Shown here: one piece after another, positions 1 to 8,235 of the stretch
Layout of the letters: the number at the start of each line of letters is the position of its first letter
Numbering within the stretch: position 1 is the first letter of the stretch
DNA from: Romboutsia maritimum
Lineage (GTDB): Bacteria; Bacillota; Clostridia; Peptostreptococcales; Peptostreptococcaceae
Reading direction: 5' to 3'
DNA: 64,000 nt
Assembly: GCF_002251085.2 (NCBI RefSeq)
Contig: NZ_NOJZ02000004.1
Span: 85,963 to 149,962, forward strand
Program-made: the position numbers and the translations under genes
The notes under the pieces: model-generated
Databases searched by the model: none
The model's input: only the letters and a program-made list of their open reading frames with translations
What the model was told of the DNA's origin: nothing

Positions 1-16
1 TTGGGACAGTTTTTTA
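1..16 (+). terminator. Right arm of a truncated terminator
   Basis: The first 16 bases (TTGGGACAG followed by a T run) match the right arm and T-tract of the complete hairpin near 41961-41998. The left arm lies outside the window, so this is read only as the 3' half of an intrinsic terminator for an unseen plus-strand gene. Confidence 0.35.
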
Positions 17-26
17 CTTAGAAAAA

Positions 27-659
27 TTATTTAATTTTTTCAGGTTCACTATATTTTACACCTTTAGTGTCTACCTTTATTGATTCTATTACAATTTTCT
101 TTTTAGGAGCATCATTAGAATCAACTTCGCAATTTTCTATTTTTCTAATAATATCCATTCCTTTTATTACTTTTCCAAAGCCAGCATAGTTTTTATCAAG
201 GCTTGTAGCATTTTTTGTTACTATGAAAAATTGGCTACCAGCACTGTCATTTTGTTGACTTCTAGCCATTGATAAAACTCCATCTTCATGAGTTAATTCA
301 TTTTTAAAATTGTTATTTGTGAATTCTCCTTTTATATTGTATCCAGGTCCACCAGTTCCATTGCCTTCAGGGTCTCCACCTTGAATTACAAAATCTTTAA
401 CTATTCTATGGAATGTTAAATTGTTATAAAATTTGCTATTTGCTAATGATATAAAATTATTAACAGTATTTGGGGCTATGTGAGGATAAAGCTCAGCTTC
501 AACTATACCGTAATCTTTTACAACAATAGTAGCAATAGGAAGTTGTTTGGGAGCTTCCATTATTACATCTTCAGTAGTAGTTTCTTTATTTGAGCACCCA
601 ACGAGAATAAATGTCGAAATTAAAAAAGAGATAATTAGTAAATTTTTAAAAATTTTCAT
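27..659 (-). CDS. Cyclophilin-type peptidyl-prolyl isomerase, lipoprotein
   Basis: Predicted to catalyse cis-trans isomerisation of Xaa-Pro bonds outside the membrane. The N-terminus is a short hydrophobic signal ending in a lipobox (LVGC, about residue 22), so the protein should be lipid-anchored. The cyclophilin domain runs from about residue 45 to 200 and shows FHRIVKDFVIQGGD, GTGGPGY and AGSQFFIV, which carry the usual active-site Arg, Phe and Gln. I start it at the ATG at 659, 210 aa, because AAAGGTG lies just upstream; a longer frame would begin at a GTG inside that ribosome site. It is monocistronic, divergent from the dlt operon. A paralogue without a lipobox is at 40752-41357. Confidence 0.9.
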   Translation of the reverse strand: MKIFKNLLIISFLISTFILVGCSNKETTTEDVIMEAPKQLPIATIVVKDYGIVEAELYPHIAPNTVNNFISLANSKFYNNLTFHRIVKDFVIQGGDPEGNGTGGPGYNIKGEFTNNNFKNELTHEDGVLSMARSQQNDSAGSQFFIVTKNATSLDKNYAGFGKVIKGMDIIRKIENCEVDSNDAPKKKIVIESIKVDTKGVKYSEPEKIK

Positions 660-756
660 ATTATATATCACCTTTCTTAGGTATTTAATTTATTTATTAT
701 ATCATAAAAAATATTCTTACTAAAGACAATATAAAAAACATTACTTTAACGTAAAA

Positions 757-783
757 AATTACAATATTGTAATTGCATATAAT
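757..783 (+). promoter_or_regulatory. Perfect palindrome and -10 box upstream of dlt operon
   Basis: AATTACAATATTGTAATT (757-774) is an 18-bp perfect palindrome, followed 3 bp later by a consensus TATAAT (778-783). The palindrome covers the place where a -35 box would lie, and no good -35 is visible. It is therefore a plausible operator for an activator or repressor of dlt transcription. The regulator is not identifiable from the window. Confidence 0.45.
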
Positions 784-837
784 ACTTAAAAGTAATATCA
801 TTTAGTAGGAATTTAAAGAGTTTATAGGAGATAAAAT

Positions 838-2031
838 ATGAAAAATAAAAAAATAATGTGCATCATTGCACCATTAATAATAGGGGGCACATTCTTATTT
901 GGACTAGATAAGAGTATTGATTATGGAATTGATAACCTCTTAAAGAAAAAAGACTTAGTTCCTATTATGAACGATTCTTTAAGCTTAGTAAAAGATAAAG
1001 GTCTAAAAATTAATGACCAATTTTTGAAAAATGGAGAGATTATGATGATTGGATCATCAGAACTTAGCCATGGATTGAAGCAACATCCGACTTATTATTT
1101 TAACAATAATAGAAGTAAAGATGGCACGTTCATAATAGGAAGAGCATATACTCAAAGCTTACAAGATTCGACTATAATAGGAAGTGTAAATCCTAATATT
1201 AAAGATAAAAAAGTAGTTTTATTAGTTTCAATGCAGTGGTTTATGGATCAAGATGGAGTTACAAAAAATCATTTTCAAACAAGATTTTCTCCAGTTCAAT
1301 TCTATAGCTTTTTAGATAATCCTAAAATTTCTAAAGAAAATAAAGTTAAGTTTATTAATAGAGTAAGCGAATTATTAACTGAAGCAGGAGAATTTAAACC
1401 AGAGCTTGCATATTCAAAATTATATGAGCCGAAAACAATGTTAGCTAAGATAGAAAAAGCTTTATTAAGCCCATATTTTAAAGCAAGACAGTATTTAGTA
1501 GGTCTTAAAGATAGAGGAATACTTTTAAAGACTTTAATCAAATCACCAGACAAGAAGGGTGAAAAACCATATAAGCCTGTTGATTGGAATTATGAAATGG
1601 AAAATGCAATCAAAGATGCTAAAAAAAGAGTAGGAAACAATGAACTTAAAATAGATAGAATGTATTTTAATAAGAATTTTGGAAAAGAGTTATACAAACT
1701 TAAAGATAGAGATAAAGATGTTAACTTGATGAAGTCTAGAGAATTTGATGATTACCAACTTACTTTAGATGTATGTAAAGAATTAAATATAAAGCCTACA
1801 ATAGTTATGTTACCAAGTATGGATAAGTTTTATAATTTAACAGGAATTTCAAAAGAAGAAAGACATGAATTTTATGATAAAGCTGGTTCGATGGCAAAAG
1901 ATAAAGGATATAAGGTAATAGATCTTAGGGATAAAGAGACAGAAGACTACTATTTAAAAGATGTAATGCACCTTGGTACGAAGGGATGGGTAGATGTTTG
2001 TGAAAAATTATTTAAAGAATTTAATGAGTAA
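838..2031 (+). CDS. dltD: DltD, D-alanine transfer protein
   Basis: DltD is the extracytoplasmic, membrane-anchored esterase-like protein thought to pass D-alanine to lipoteichoic acid. This 397-aa protein has one N-terminal membrane anchor (about residues 7-24) and then a secreted domain. The family's catalytic elements are visible: GSSELSHGL near residue 72 (nucleophile Ser in GSSE) and a C-terminal DVMHLGTKGW with Asp and His near residue 380. AGGAG precedes the ATG. It is the first gene of dltDXABC, the gene order known from Clostridioides difficile (dltDABC) rather than the dltXABCD order of bacilli. Its last codons overlap dltX. Confidence 0.95.
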   Translation: MKNKKIMCIIAPLIIGGTFLFGLDKSIDYGIDNLLKKKDLVPIMNDSLSLVKDKGLKINDQFLKNGEIMMIGSSELSHGLKQHPTYYFNNNRSKDGTFIIGRAYTQSLQDSTIIGSVNPNIKDKKVVLLVSMQWFMDQDGVTKNHFQTRFSPVQFYSFLDNPKISKENKVKFINRVSELLTEAGEFKPELAYSKLYEPKTMLAKIEKALLSPYFKARQYLVGLKDRGILLKTLIKSPDKKGEKPYKPVDWNYEMENAIKDAKKRVGNNELKIDRMYFNKNFGKELYKLKDRDKDVNLMKSREFDDYQLTLDVCKELNIKPTIVMLPSMDKFYNLTGISKEERHEFYDKAGSMAKDKGYKVIDLRDKETEDYYLKDVMHLGTKGWVDVCEKLFKEFNE

Positions 2032-2140
2032 TAAATACATATTAATTAGTTCTGTATTAACTATAGCTATAATACTTGGTATATTAATATTTATTTTTAC
2101 GCCATTTAAAGAACTACCATTTATATATAATGAGTTTTAA
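2024..2140 (+). CDS. dltX: DltX, small membrane protein of D-alanylation
   Basis: A 38-codon gene begins at an ATG inside the last codons of dltD and ends 16 bp before dltA. It encodes one transmembrane helix (about residues 5-27) and the C-terminal tail PFKELPFIYNEF. DltX proteins known from bacilli and lactic acid bacteria are about 40-50 aa with one helix and a conserved Tyr-containing C-terminus of the form FIYN-x-F, which has been proposed to carry D-alanine between DltB and DltD. The tail match, size and operon position make the assignment strong despite the short length. Expression probably relies on translational coupling to dltD, since the overlapping start has no obvious separate ribosome site. 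Confidence 0.85.
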   Translation: MSNKYILISSVLTIAIILGILIFIFTPFKELPFIYNEF

Positions 2141-2156
2141 AAAGGAGAAATTTTAG

Positions 2157-3671
2157 ATGAAAATCATTGAAGGAATAAAGAAATATGCTAAGACAGACAG
2201 AATAGCTTTAAAATGTGATGGAGAAAATCTTTCATATAAAGATTTAGATAGATATTCAGATTCTATAGCATTATTTTTAAAGGACATATATAAAGAAGAA
2301 GATACTCCTATAGTCATATATGGAAATAAGGATAATATGATAATGGCATGTATGATAGGAGCTTTAAAATCAGGAAGAGCATATGTTCCTCTTGATATTA
2401 GCTTTCCGTTAGATAGAGTTTTTGAAGTAACTAAAGAAGTAAAACCCAAAATATTATTTAACTTTAGTGATGAAACAGATTTTGGAGACATTAAAGTAAT
2501 TAATAAAAATGAACTTGAAAGTATAATAGATAAATACCCTGCAAAAGAAATACCAAATCAAAATTGGGTAAAAGAAGATGAAAATGCTTATATATTATTT
2601 ACTTCAGGAAGTACAGGAAAACCAAAAGGAGTTCAAATAAGTTCTAATAATTTAGATAGCTTTGTTGATTGGATAAGTCCGTACTTAAAAATAGACGGTA
2701 GCGAAAAGGTAATAATGAATCAAGCTGCATATTCATTTGACCTTTCAGTAACAACTATATACCCAGGACTTGTTCATGGAGCTACATTATTTTCATTATC
2801 AAAGAAAACATTAGGGGATTATAAGGAATTGTTTAATCAATTTAAGGAATCTGATATGGGAATTTGGGTTTCTACACCATCATTTGCTAGTGTTTGTATA
2901 ACTGAAAAAGATTTTAATAATACTATGTTAGATAAATTAGAATCTATGATTTTTATAGGAGAGGCTCTTCCGAAGAGTCTATCTAAGGAACTTATGGAGA
3001 GATTCCCAAATACAAGAGTTATAAATGGATATGGACCTACAGAAGCTACTGTTGGAGTTAGTGTTAATGACATAACAGAGGAATTTATAGATGATGAAAA
3101 AAGTCTTCCAGTAGGATATCCAATGGATAATTGTAAGATAAAAATTATAGATGAAAATGGAATAGAAGTTAAACAAGGCGACAAGGGGGAAATTATAATA
3201 GTTGGACCTTCAGTTTCTAAAGGTTATTTTAATAATAAAGAAAAAACTGATGAAGTTTTCTATTATGATGAATTAAACGGAAAAAAATGTAGAGCTTATA
3301 AAACTGGAGATATGGGCTATTTATTAGATGGAAGAATTTACTATTGCGGAAGAAAGGATTTTCAAATAAAATTAAATGGGTTTAGAATAGAGATAGAAGA
3401 TATAGAAAACAACTTAAGAAAAGTTGAAAATGTGAAAAATGCAATAGTTATTCCTATTTATAAAGATGAGAAAATAGCATATTTAAGAGGTGTTGTTGAG
3501 TTAAAGATAAGTAACGGACTTAGTAATCTTAAAAATGGAACATTGATAAAAAAAGATCTGGGTAAATTTATACCTTCTTATATGATTCCTAGAAATATTA
3601 AGATTATTGATGAAATGCCAACAAACATTAATGGAAAAATAGATAGAAAGAAACTTATGGAGGAAATTTAA
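2157..3671 (+). CDS. dltA: DltA, D-alanine--carrier protein ligase
   Basis: Cytoplasmic adenylation enzyme that activates D-Ala with ATP and loads it on DltC. The 504 aa match the family's normal length. Visible ANL-superfamily motifs include the P-loop-like TSGSTGKPKG near residue 152, GYGPTEAT near residue 292, the TGDMGY and GRKDFQIKLNGFRIE hinge region near 390-415, and the C-terminal catalytic Lys in NGKIDRKKL near residue 495. AAAGGAG lies 9 bp before the ATG. The stop codon shares its last base with the dltB start (TAATG), so translation of the two is coupled. Confidence 0.96.
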   Translation: MKIIEGIKKYAKTDRIALKCDGENLSYKDLDRYSDSIALFLKDIYKEEDTPIVIYGNKDNMIMACMIGALKSGRAYVPLDISFPLDRVFEVTKEVKPKILFNFSDETDFGDIKVINKNELESIIDKYPAKEIPNQNWVKEDENAYILFTSGSTGKPKGVQISSNNLDSFVDWISPYLKIDGSEKVIMNQAAYSFDLSVTTIYPGLVHGATLFSLSKKTLGDYKELFNQFKESDMGIWVSTPSFASVCITEKDFNNTMLDKLESMIFIGEALPKSLSKELMERFPNTRVINGYGPTEATVGVSVNDITEEFIDDEKSLPVGYPMDNCKIKIIDENGIEVKQGDKGEIIIVGPSVSKGYFNNKEKTDEVFYYDELNGKKCRAYKTGDMGYLLDGRIYYCGRKDFQIKLNGFRIEIEDIENNLRKVENVKNAIVIPIYKDEKIAYLRGVVELKISNGLSNLKNGTLIKKDLGKFIPSYMIPRNIKIIDEMPTNINGKIDRKKLMEEI

Positions 3672-4819
3672 TGACTTTTTCACAGTATGGGGATTATTTT
3701 TATCTTTATATATTATTATTAACTGTTATACCTGCAATCATACTGGGATTAACAGGTAAAAATATAAAATACTATGGGATGATAGCCACAGTATTTATGA
3801 TTTTATTAATTGTAGGTACAAATGTGGAACTTAAATTTTTAATAGGGTTTATATTATTAGAAGTTGTAATAATTAAAGGATATGAATATACAAGAAAAAA
3901 AACAGATAATAAATATGTGTATAGGTTATTTTTATTAGCATCAATGTCTCCAATTATAATAAATAAACTTTCACCATATACATCATTTGGTACAATTGGT
4001 TTCATTGGAATATCATATTTGAATTTTAGAACTATACAAATGGTTATTGAAATTTATGATGGGGCTATAAAAGAAGTTAAGTTTTTAAATATGCTTTATT
4101 TTATATTATTCTTCCCAACATTAAGTTCAGGTCCAGTAGATAGATCTAGAAGATTTGAAAAAGAGTTAGAAAAGAAAATATCAAAAGAAGAATATGCAGA
4201 TGAGTACTTACTACCTGGTATTAAAAAAATATTTATGGGTATCATTTATAAATTTGTCATAGCATTTGTGATTAATTTATATTTTGTATCACAAATACCA
4301 CCAGAAAAAACAATTTTAAATGCGATACTTTATATGTATGCTTATAGTATGTATTTATTCTTTGATTTTGCAGGATATAGTTTATTTGCAGTGGGAACAA
4401 GTTATATATTTGGAATACAAGCTCCAGATAATTTTAATAAACCATTTATAAGTAAAGATATGAAGGAATTTTGGACTAGATGGCATATAAGTCTTTCTAG
4501 ATGGTTTGGAGATTATATTTTCTCAAGATTTGTTTTATCATCTATGAGAAAGAAAAGATTTAAAAAGAGAACTACCACAGCTCATGTTGCACAAATGATT
4601 ACAATGACAACTATGGGGTTTTGGCATGGATTAACATGGTATTATATAGTCTATGGTATATATCAAGGAAGTGTACTTGTTCTTACTGATATATATCAAA
4701 AAAAATCTAAGTTTTATAAAAAGCATAAGAAAGAGAAATGGTTTGGATATGTACAAATTGGAATCACATTCCATGTTGCATGTTTTGGATTATTAATATT
4801 CTCAGGATACTTTGCTTAA
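3671..4819 (+). CDS. dltB: DltB, MBOAT-family D-alanyl transferase
   Basis: Polytopic membrane protein of the membrane-bound O-acyltransferase family that moves D-Ala from DltC across the membrane. It is 382 aa with about 10-11 hydrophobic segments. The MBOAT signature is present as FWTRWHISLSRW near residue 262 and MGFWHGLTWYY near residue 316, with the conserved catalytic His in the second. The start overlaps the dltA stop by one base and GGAGG sits 6-10 bp upstream, inside dltA. The family and the operon context leave little doubt. Confidence 0.95.
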   Translation: MTFSQYGDYFYLYILLLTVIPAIILGLTGKNIKYYGMIATVFMILLIVGTNVELKFLIGFILLEVVIIKGYEYTRKKTDNKYVYRLFLLASMSPIIINKLSPYTSFGTIGFIGISYLNFRTIQMVIEIYDGAIKEVKFLNMLYFILFFPTLSSGPVDRSRRFEKELEKKISKEEYADEYLLPGIKKIFMGIIYKFVIAFVINLYFVSQIPPEKTILNAILYMYAYSMYLFFDFAGYSLFAVGTSYIFGIQAPDNFNKPFISKDMKEFWTRWHISLSRWFGDYIFSRFVLSSMRKKRFKKRTTTAHVAQMITMTTMGFWHGLTWYYIVYGIYQGSVLVLTDIYQKKSKFYKKHKKEKWFGYVQIGITFHVACFGLLIFSGYFA

Positions 4820-4837
4820 TTGAAGGGAGATAATAAA

Positions 4838-5068
4838 ATGCAAGAAGCTGTTATAGGAATATTTGAAGACGTATTAGGTACAGATGAAATAAGAGATGAT
4901 TTAAATCTTAACTTATTTGAAGAATCACTTTTAGATTCATTAGCAATAATAGAGGTGTTACTTGAAATAGAACAAAGACTAGGAATAGCACTTCAACCAA
5001 CAGATTTAGAAAGAGAAGATATGGCAACTGTAAATAATTTAGTTAAATTCTTAGAAACAAAAAAATAA
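4838..5068 (+). CDS. dltC: DltC, D-alanyl carrier protein
   Basis: Small acidic acyl-carrier-like protein, 76 aa, that carries D-Ala on a phosphopantetheine arm. The attachment site is LLDSLAIIE (Ser near residue 34), followed by the acidic helix II face EIEQRLGI expected for ACP folds. I start at the ATG at 4838, because GAAGGGAGA is 8 bp upstream; a possible upstream TTG start at 4820 would put the ribosome site inside the gene. It is the last gene of the operon and is followed by a terminator. Confidence 0.95.
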   Translation: MQEAVIGIFEDVLGTDEIRDDLNLNLFEESLLDSLAIIEVLLEIEQRLGIALQPTDLEREDMATVNNLVKFLETKK

Positions 5069-5104
5069 GAAATGATTAAGTAGTACATCAGTTTCATTTA
5101 TATA

Positions 5105-5149
5105 AAGGGATTATCTTGAAATATTTATTATATTTTAAGATGATCCCTT
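5105..5149 (+). terminator. Terminator hairpin after dltC (TTATCTT stem)
   Basis: AAGGGATTATCTTGAAATA pairs with TATTTTAAGATGATCCCTT across a short AT loop, followed by a T-rich stretch. It ends the dlt operon. The stem carries the TTATCTT/AAGATAA core shared with hairpins at 8236, 20164, 24928 and 36943. The rest of the 5069-5371 gap is AT-rich and holds the promoter of the next gene; I see no further gene in it. Confidence 0.7.
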
Positions 5150-5371
5150 ATTTAGTTAATTTTCATTCTAATTAGGTATTAAAGTTATTAATATATACTG
5201 ATATTATTAAATCTTCAAATAATTGAATTTAGGAAAATAAAGTTTATCCGTATTATATATAAAGATAGTAATATTAAATTTAATAAAATGTACCTTTATT
5301 ATAAATAGTTATACAAGAGGGTATTTTATATAAAAGTAATGGGGAAAAGGGATAGATAAAGGAGAAAAAAC

Positions 5372-6250
5372 ATGAATTTAAAAAATTCAAACATAAAATT
5401 TATAAAAAGAAAGTATTTAAATATTAGATATGCAAATCAGTCTAATTCTCAAAAATTAGATATATATTTGCCTAATAAAGGAAGTGGACCATTTCCAGTA
5501 ATTGTTTTAATTCATGGAGGGAAATTTAGTGAGGGGGATAAACGTAATATAAATGGAAGTGTAATTTTAGAAGGAATTTTAAGGGGATATGCAGTCATTA
5601 GCATAAATTATAGATTAACTAAAGAAGATATATTTCCATCACAGATTTATGATGTGAAAGCAGCAATAAGATATATAAAGAGTAACAGTAAAAAATACTC
5701 ATTAGATAAAAATAAGGTAATTGCATGGGGGAAAGGTGCAGGGGGTTATTTATGTTCGCTTTTAGCAACATCATCTAAAATAAAAGAATTAGATAATTTA
5801 AAAATGGGAAATTCTATTGAAAATTGTGATATACAGGGAGTTATTAATTGGTCAGGTTCTATGGATTTTTTAACTATGGATAGTCAATTAAAAGAAAGTA
5901 ATTTACATCCTCAAATTCATAGTAATGAAAGTTCTCCTGAATCAATACTAATAGGAGAAAAAATAACAAAAGCAATGGATTTAGTAAAGATTTGTAGTCC
6001 TATAACTTATATTTCAGATAATACGCCGCCATTTTTTATACAGCATGGTAAATATGATAATAAAATTCCATATCAGCAATCTATACAGTTAAGAAATGAA
6101 TTATTAAAATATAAAAAAGGAAATTCTATTTATTTTGAAATATTAGAAAATGCAACGGATGAAATAGATGATTTTGTAACAAAAGAAAATTTAAATAAAG
6201 TATTTGTTTTTCTAGATAATATATTAAAAAACAGTATTTGCCAAAATTAA
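5372..6250 (+). CDS. Alpha/beta-hydrolase fold protein, likely catalytically dead
   Basis: The 292-aa protein resembles the BD-FAE/esterase branch of alpha/beta hydrolases. It keeps the oxyanion motif HGGKFSEGDKRN (about residue 48) and the acid-residue region PPFFIQHGKYDNKIPYQQS (about residue 217). However, the nucleophile elbow, normally G-x-S-A-G-G, reads GKGAGGYL (residues about 124-131), with Gly where Ser should be (codon GGT). The usual His near the C-terminus (typically GxHG followed by the ENL helix) reads NATDEIDDFVTKENL, without His. No signal peptide. AAAGGAG precedes the ATG. It may be a pseudoenzyme with a binding or scaffold role, or a recently inactivated gene. It is monocistronic. 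Confidence 0.75.
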   Translation: MNLKNSNIKFIKRKYLNIRYANQSNSQKLDIYLPNKGSGPFPVIVLIHGGKFSEGDKRNINGSVILEGILRGYAVISINYRLTKEDIFPSQIYDVKAAIRYIKSNSKKYSLDKNKVIAWGKGAGGYLCSLLATSSKIKELDNLKMGNSIENCDIQGVINWSGSMDFLTMDSQLKESNLHPQIHSNESSPESILIGEKITKAMDLVKICSPITYISDNTPPFFIQHGKYDNKIPYQQSIQLRNELLKYKKGNSIYFEILENATDEIDDFVTKENLNKVFVFLDNILKNSICQN

Positions 6251-6281
6251 CCAAATGTGCTATTATGAAAATATATAACCT

Positions 6282-6424
6282 AACCTTAAGATGAGGATCT
6301 GAGTGGAAAGGTTTAAAAAGTAAAATCGTTCTGAAATACATGAGGGTTTTCCCGAGTGAAAAGGCGATGGAATAAGATGAAATATCTATCCCTGTGCCTT
6401 TAAAGGAACAGGGATTATTTTTTT
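6282..6424 (+). promoter_or_regulatory. Structured leader RNA with terminator (candidate riboswitch)
   Basis: A structured leader of about 140 nt precedes the TM1266-type gene and hydG. Stem 1 pairs AACCTT (6282-6287) with AAGGTT (6308-6313), with an inner AGAT/ATCT hairpin (6289-6300). A second domain pairs ATCG (6325-6328) with CGAT (6365-6368) around the GGG-TTTT-CCC hairpin (6344-6353). After each inner hairpin the same purine-rich strand recurs: GAGTGGAAAGG (6301-6311) and GAGTGAAAAGG (6354-6364). The leader ends in a strong terminator 13 bp before the start codon. The layout is that of a riboswitch or attenuator. I could not match it to TPP, SAM, lysine, FMN, cobalamin, glycine, purine, M-box or c-di-GMP consensus sequences by eye. 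Confidence 0.6.
6388..6424 (+). terminator. Leader terminator upstream of hydG operon
   Basis: ATCCCTGT (6388-6395) pairs with ACAGGGAT (6408-6415), with an inner CCTTTAAAGG palindrome and a run of Ts to 6424. It lies between the leader RNA and the ribosome site AAAGGAG of the first gene, so it can only act as a regulated (read-through) terminator for the operon, or as the end of a short free-standing RNA. Confidence 0.8.
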
Positions 6425-6437
6425 AAAGGAGAATAAA

Positions 6438-6722
6438 ATGAATACAAGAATTGCTTTAGTTGGGATTATAGTTGAAGATATAAATGCAACTGATAAACTT
6501 AACAAAATATTACATGAATACCAACAATATATTGTGGGCAGAATGGGAATTCCATATCATGAAAAAGGGGTATACATTATTAGTGTAGTAATTGATGCTA
6601 CAAATGATGATATAAGTTCTTTATCAGGTAAATTGGGAATGATTCAGGGTATTAATGTAAAAATAAATTATTCTAAAAGTAAAAAAAAGAACGATAAAAA
6701 TCAATTCAAAGAGCAGTCATAA
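6438..6722 (+). CDS. TM1266-type iron-only hydrogenase system regulator
   Basis: A 94-aa protein with a ferredoxin-like, ACT/NikR-C-type beta-alpha-beta pattern: TRIALVGIIVEDI, then YQQYIVGRMGIPYHEKGVYIISVVIDA, then GKLGMIQGINVKINYSK. These features match the small TM1266 family that is encoded next to hydrogenase-maturation radical-SAM genes. Its role as a regulator is by family annotation only; it has no DNA-binding domain of its own. AAAGGAG is well placed. It is followed 65 bp later by hydG, and expression is presumably set by the leader terminator. Confidence 0.85.
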   Translation: MNTRIALVGIIVEDINATDKLNKILHEYQQYIVGRMGIPYHEKGVYIISVVIDATNDDISSLSGKLGMIQGINVKINYSKSKKKNDKNQFKEQS

Positions 6723-6787
6723 GTCTAATCATAACCAGCTAAAAAATCTACGCTGGAAAAAATCTTATTAAATATAGAAAGAAGTGT

Positions 6788-8212
6788 ATGAATATGTATA
6801 ATGTTAATTCTAAGGTGGCAACAGAATTTATTAATGATGAAGAAATATTATCAACACTTGAGTATGCTAAAAGTAATAAAAATAACAAAGAACTAATTAA
6901 TCAAATTTTAGAAAAAGCTAAGAATTGCAAAGGGTTGTCACATAAAGAAGCAGCCGTTTTACTGGAATGTGAATTAGAAGAAGAAAATGAAAAAATATAT
7001 AAATTAGCTGAAAATATAAAGAAGAAGTTTTATGGAAATCGTATTGTAATGTTTGCTCCTTTATACCTTTCAAATTATTGTGTGAATGGTTGTGTATATT
7101 GCCCATATCATCATAAAAATAAACATATAGCTAGAAAACAACTTTCTCAAGAGGAGATTGTAAAAGAAGTAACAGCTCTTCAAGATATGGGGCATAAAAG
7201 ACTTGCACTAGAAACAGGGGAAGATCCTGAAAATTGTCCTATAGAATATGTATTAGAAAGTATAAAAACTATATATAGTATAAAACATAAAAATGGAGCA
7301 ATACGTAGAGTTAATGTGAATATAGCAGCCACAACTGTTGAAAATTATAGCAAATTAAAAGAAGCAGGAATAGGTACATATATATTATTCCAAGAAACAT
7401 ATCATAAAAAAGCATATGAAGAACTTCATCCAACTGGTCCTAAACACAACTATTCTTATCATACAGAAGCTATGGATAGAGCAATGGAAGGTGGAATAGA
7501 TGATGTGGGTATAGGTGTGTTATTTGGATTAAATTTATATCGTTATGATTTCGTAGGATTATTAATGCATGCAGAACATTTAGAAGCTGCTTTTGGAGTA
7601 GGACCACATACTATAAGTGTTCCAAGAATTCGTCCAGCAGATGATATAAATCCAGAAGATTTTACTAATGCAGTTCCAGATGAAATATTTGAAAAAATAG
7701 TAGCTATATTACGTGTATCTGTACCTTACACAGGAATGATAGTATCTACAAGAGAATCTCAAAAAACAAGAAAAAATCTTTTACATTTAGGAGTTTCTCA
7801 GATAAGTGGAGCTTCATGTACTAGTGTTGGAGGATATGCACAAAAAGAAAAAGAAGAAGAAAATTCAGCTCAATTTGATGTAAATGATAATAGAACGTTA
7901 GATGAAGTTGTAAATTGGTTATTGGATATGAATTATATTCCAAGTTTTTGCACAGCATGTTACCGTGAAGGAAGAACTGGTGATAGATTTATGCAACTTG
8001 TAAAAGCTGGGCAAATAGCAAACTGTTGCCAACCAAATGCACTCATGACGCTAAAAGAATATTTAGAAGACTATGCATCTGATGATACAATAAACAAAGG
8101 GGAAAACTTAATAAATAAAGAAGTTGAAAAAATACCTAATGAAAAAGTTAAATCTATAGTTATAGAACATCTTAAAGACTTACATGAAGGACAACGTGAT
8201 TTTAGATTTTAG
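6788..8212 (+). CDS. hydG: HydG, [FeFe]-hydrogenase maturation tyrosine lyase
   Basis: Radical-SAM enzyme that cleaves tyrosine to make the CO and CN ligands of the hydrogenase H-cluster. The 474 aa match HydG length. The SAM [4Fe-4S] motif CVNGCVYC (CX3CX2C) lies near residue 98, and the C-terminal second-cluster region CTACYREGRTGDRF...NCCQPNA lies near residues 390-420 (CX2C plus a Cys 22 residues on), a feature of HydG rather than ThiH. A second in-frame ATG is 6 bp downstream; the ribosome site (AGAAG) is modest. HydE, HydF and hydrogenase genes are not in this window, so maturation genes are scattered in this genome. Confidence 0.94.
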   Translation: MNMYNVNSKVATEFINDEEILSTLEYAKSNKNNKELINQILEKAKNCKGLSHKEAAVLLECELEEENEKIYKLAENIKKKFYGNRIVMFAPLYLSNYCVNGCVYCPYHHKNKHIARKQLSQEEIVKEVTALQDMGHKRLALETGEDPENCPIEYVLESIKTIYSIKHKNGAIRRVNVNIAATTVENYSKLKEAGIGTYILFQETYHKKAYEELHPTGPKHNYSYHTEAMDRAMEGGIDDVGIGVLFGLNLYRYDFVGLLMHAEHLEAAFGVGPHTISVPRIRPADDINPEDFTNAVPDEIFEKIVAILRVSVPYTGMIVSTRESQKTRKNLLHLGVSQISGASCTSVGGYAQKEKEEENSAQFDVNDNRTLDEVVNWLLDMNYIPSFCTACYREGRTGDRFMQLVKAGQIANCCQPNALMTLKEYLEDYASDDTINKGENLINKEVEKIPNEKVKSIVIEHLKDLHEGQRDFRF

Positions 8213-8235
8213 ATAATTAAATAAAAAAATTATAA

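Noticed and set aside
6282..6424. TPP, SAM-I, lysine, FMN, cobalamin, M-box or c-di-GMP riboswitch in the hydG leader
   Set aside because: None of the hallmark sequences of these classes is present (for example the CTGAGA plus ACCTGATCTGG pair of TPP or the lysine and FMN consensus blocks).
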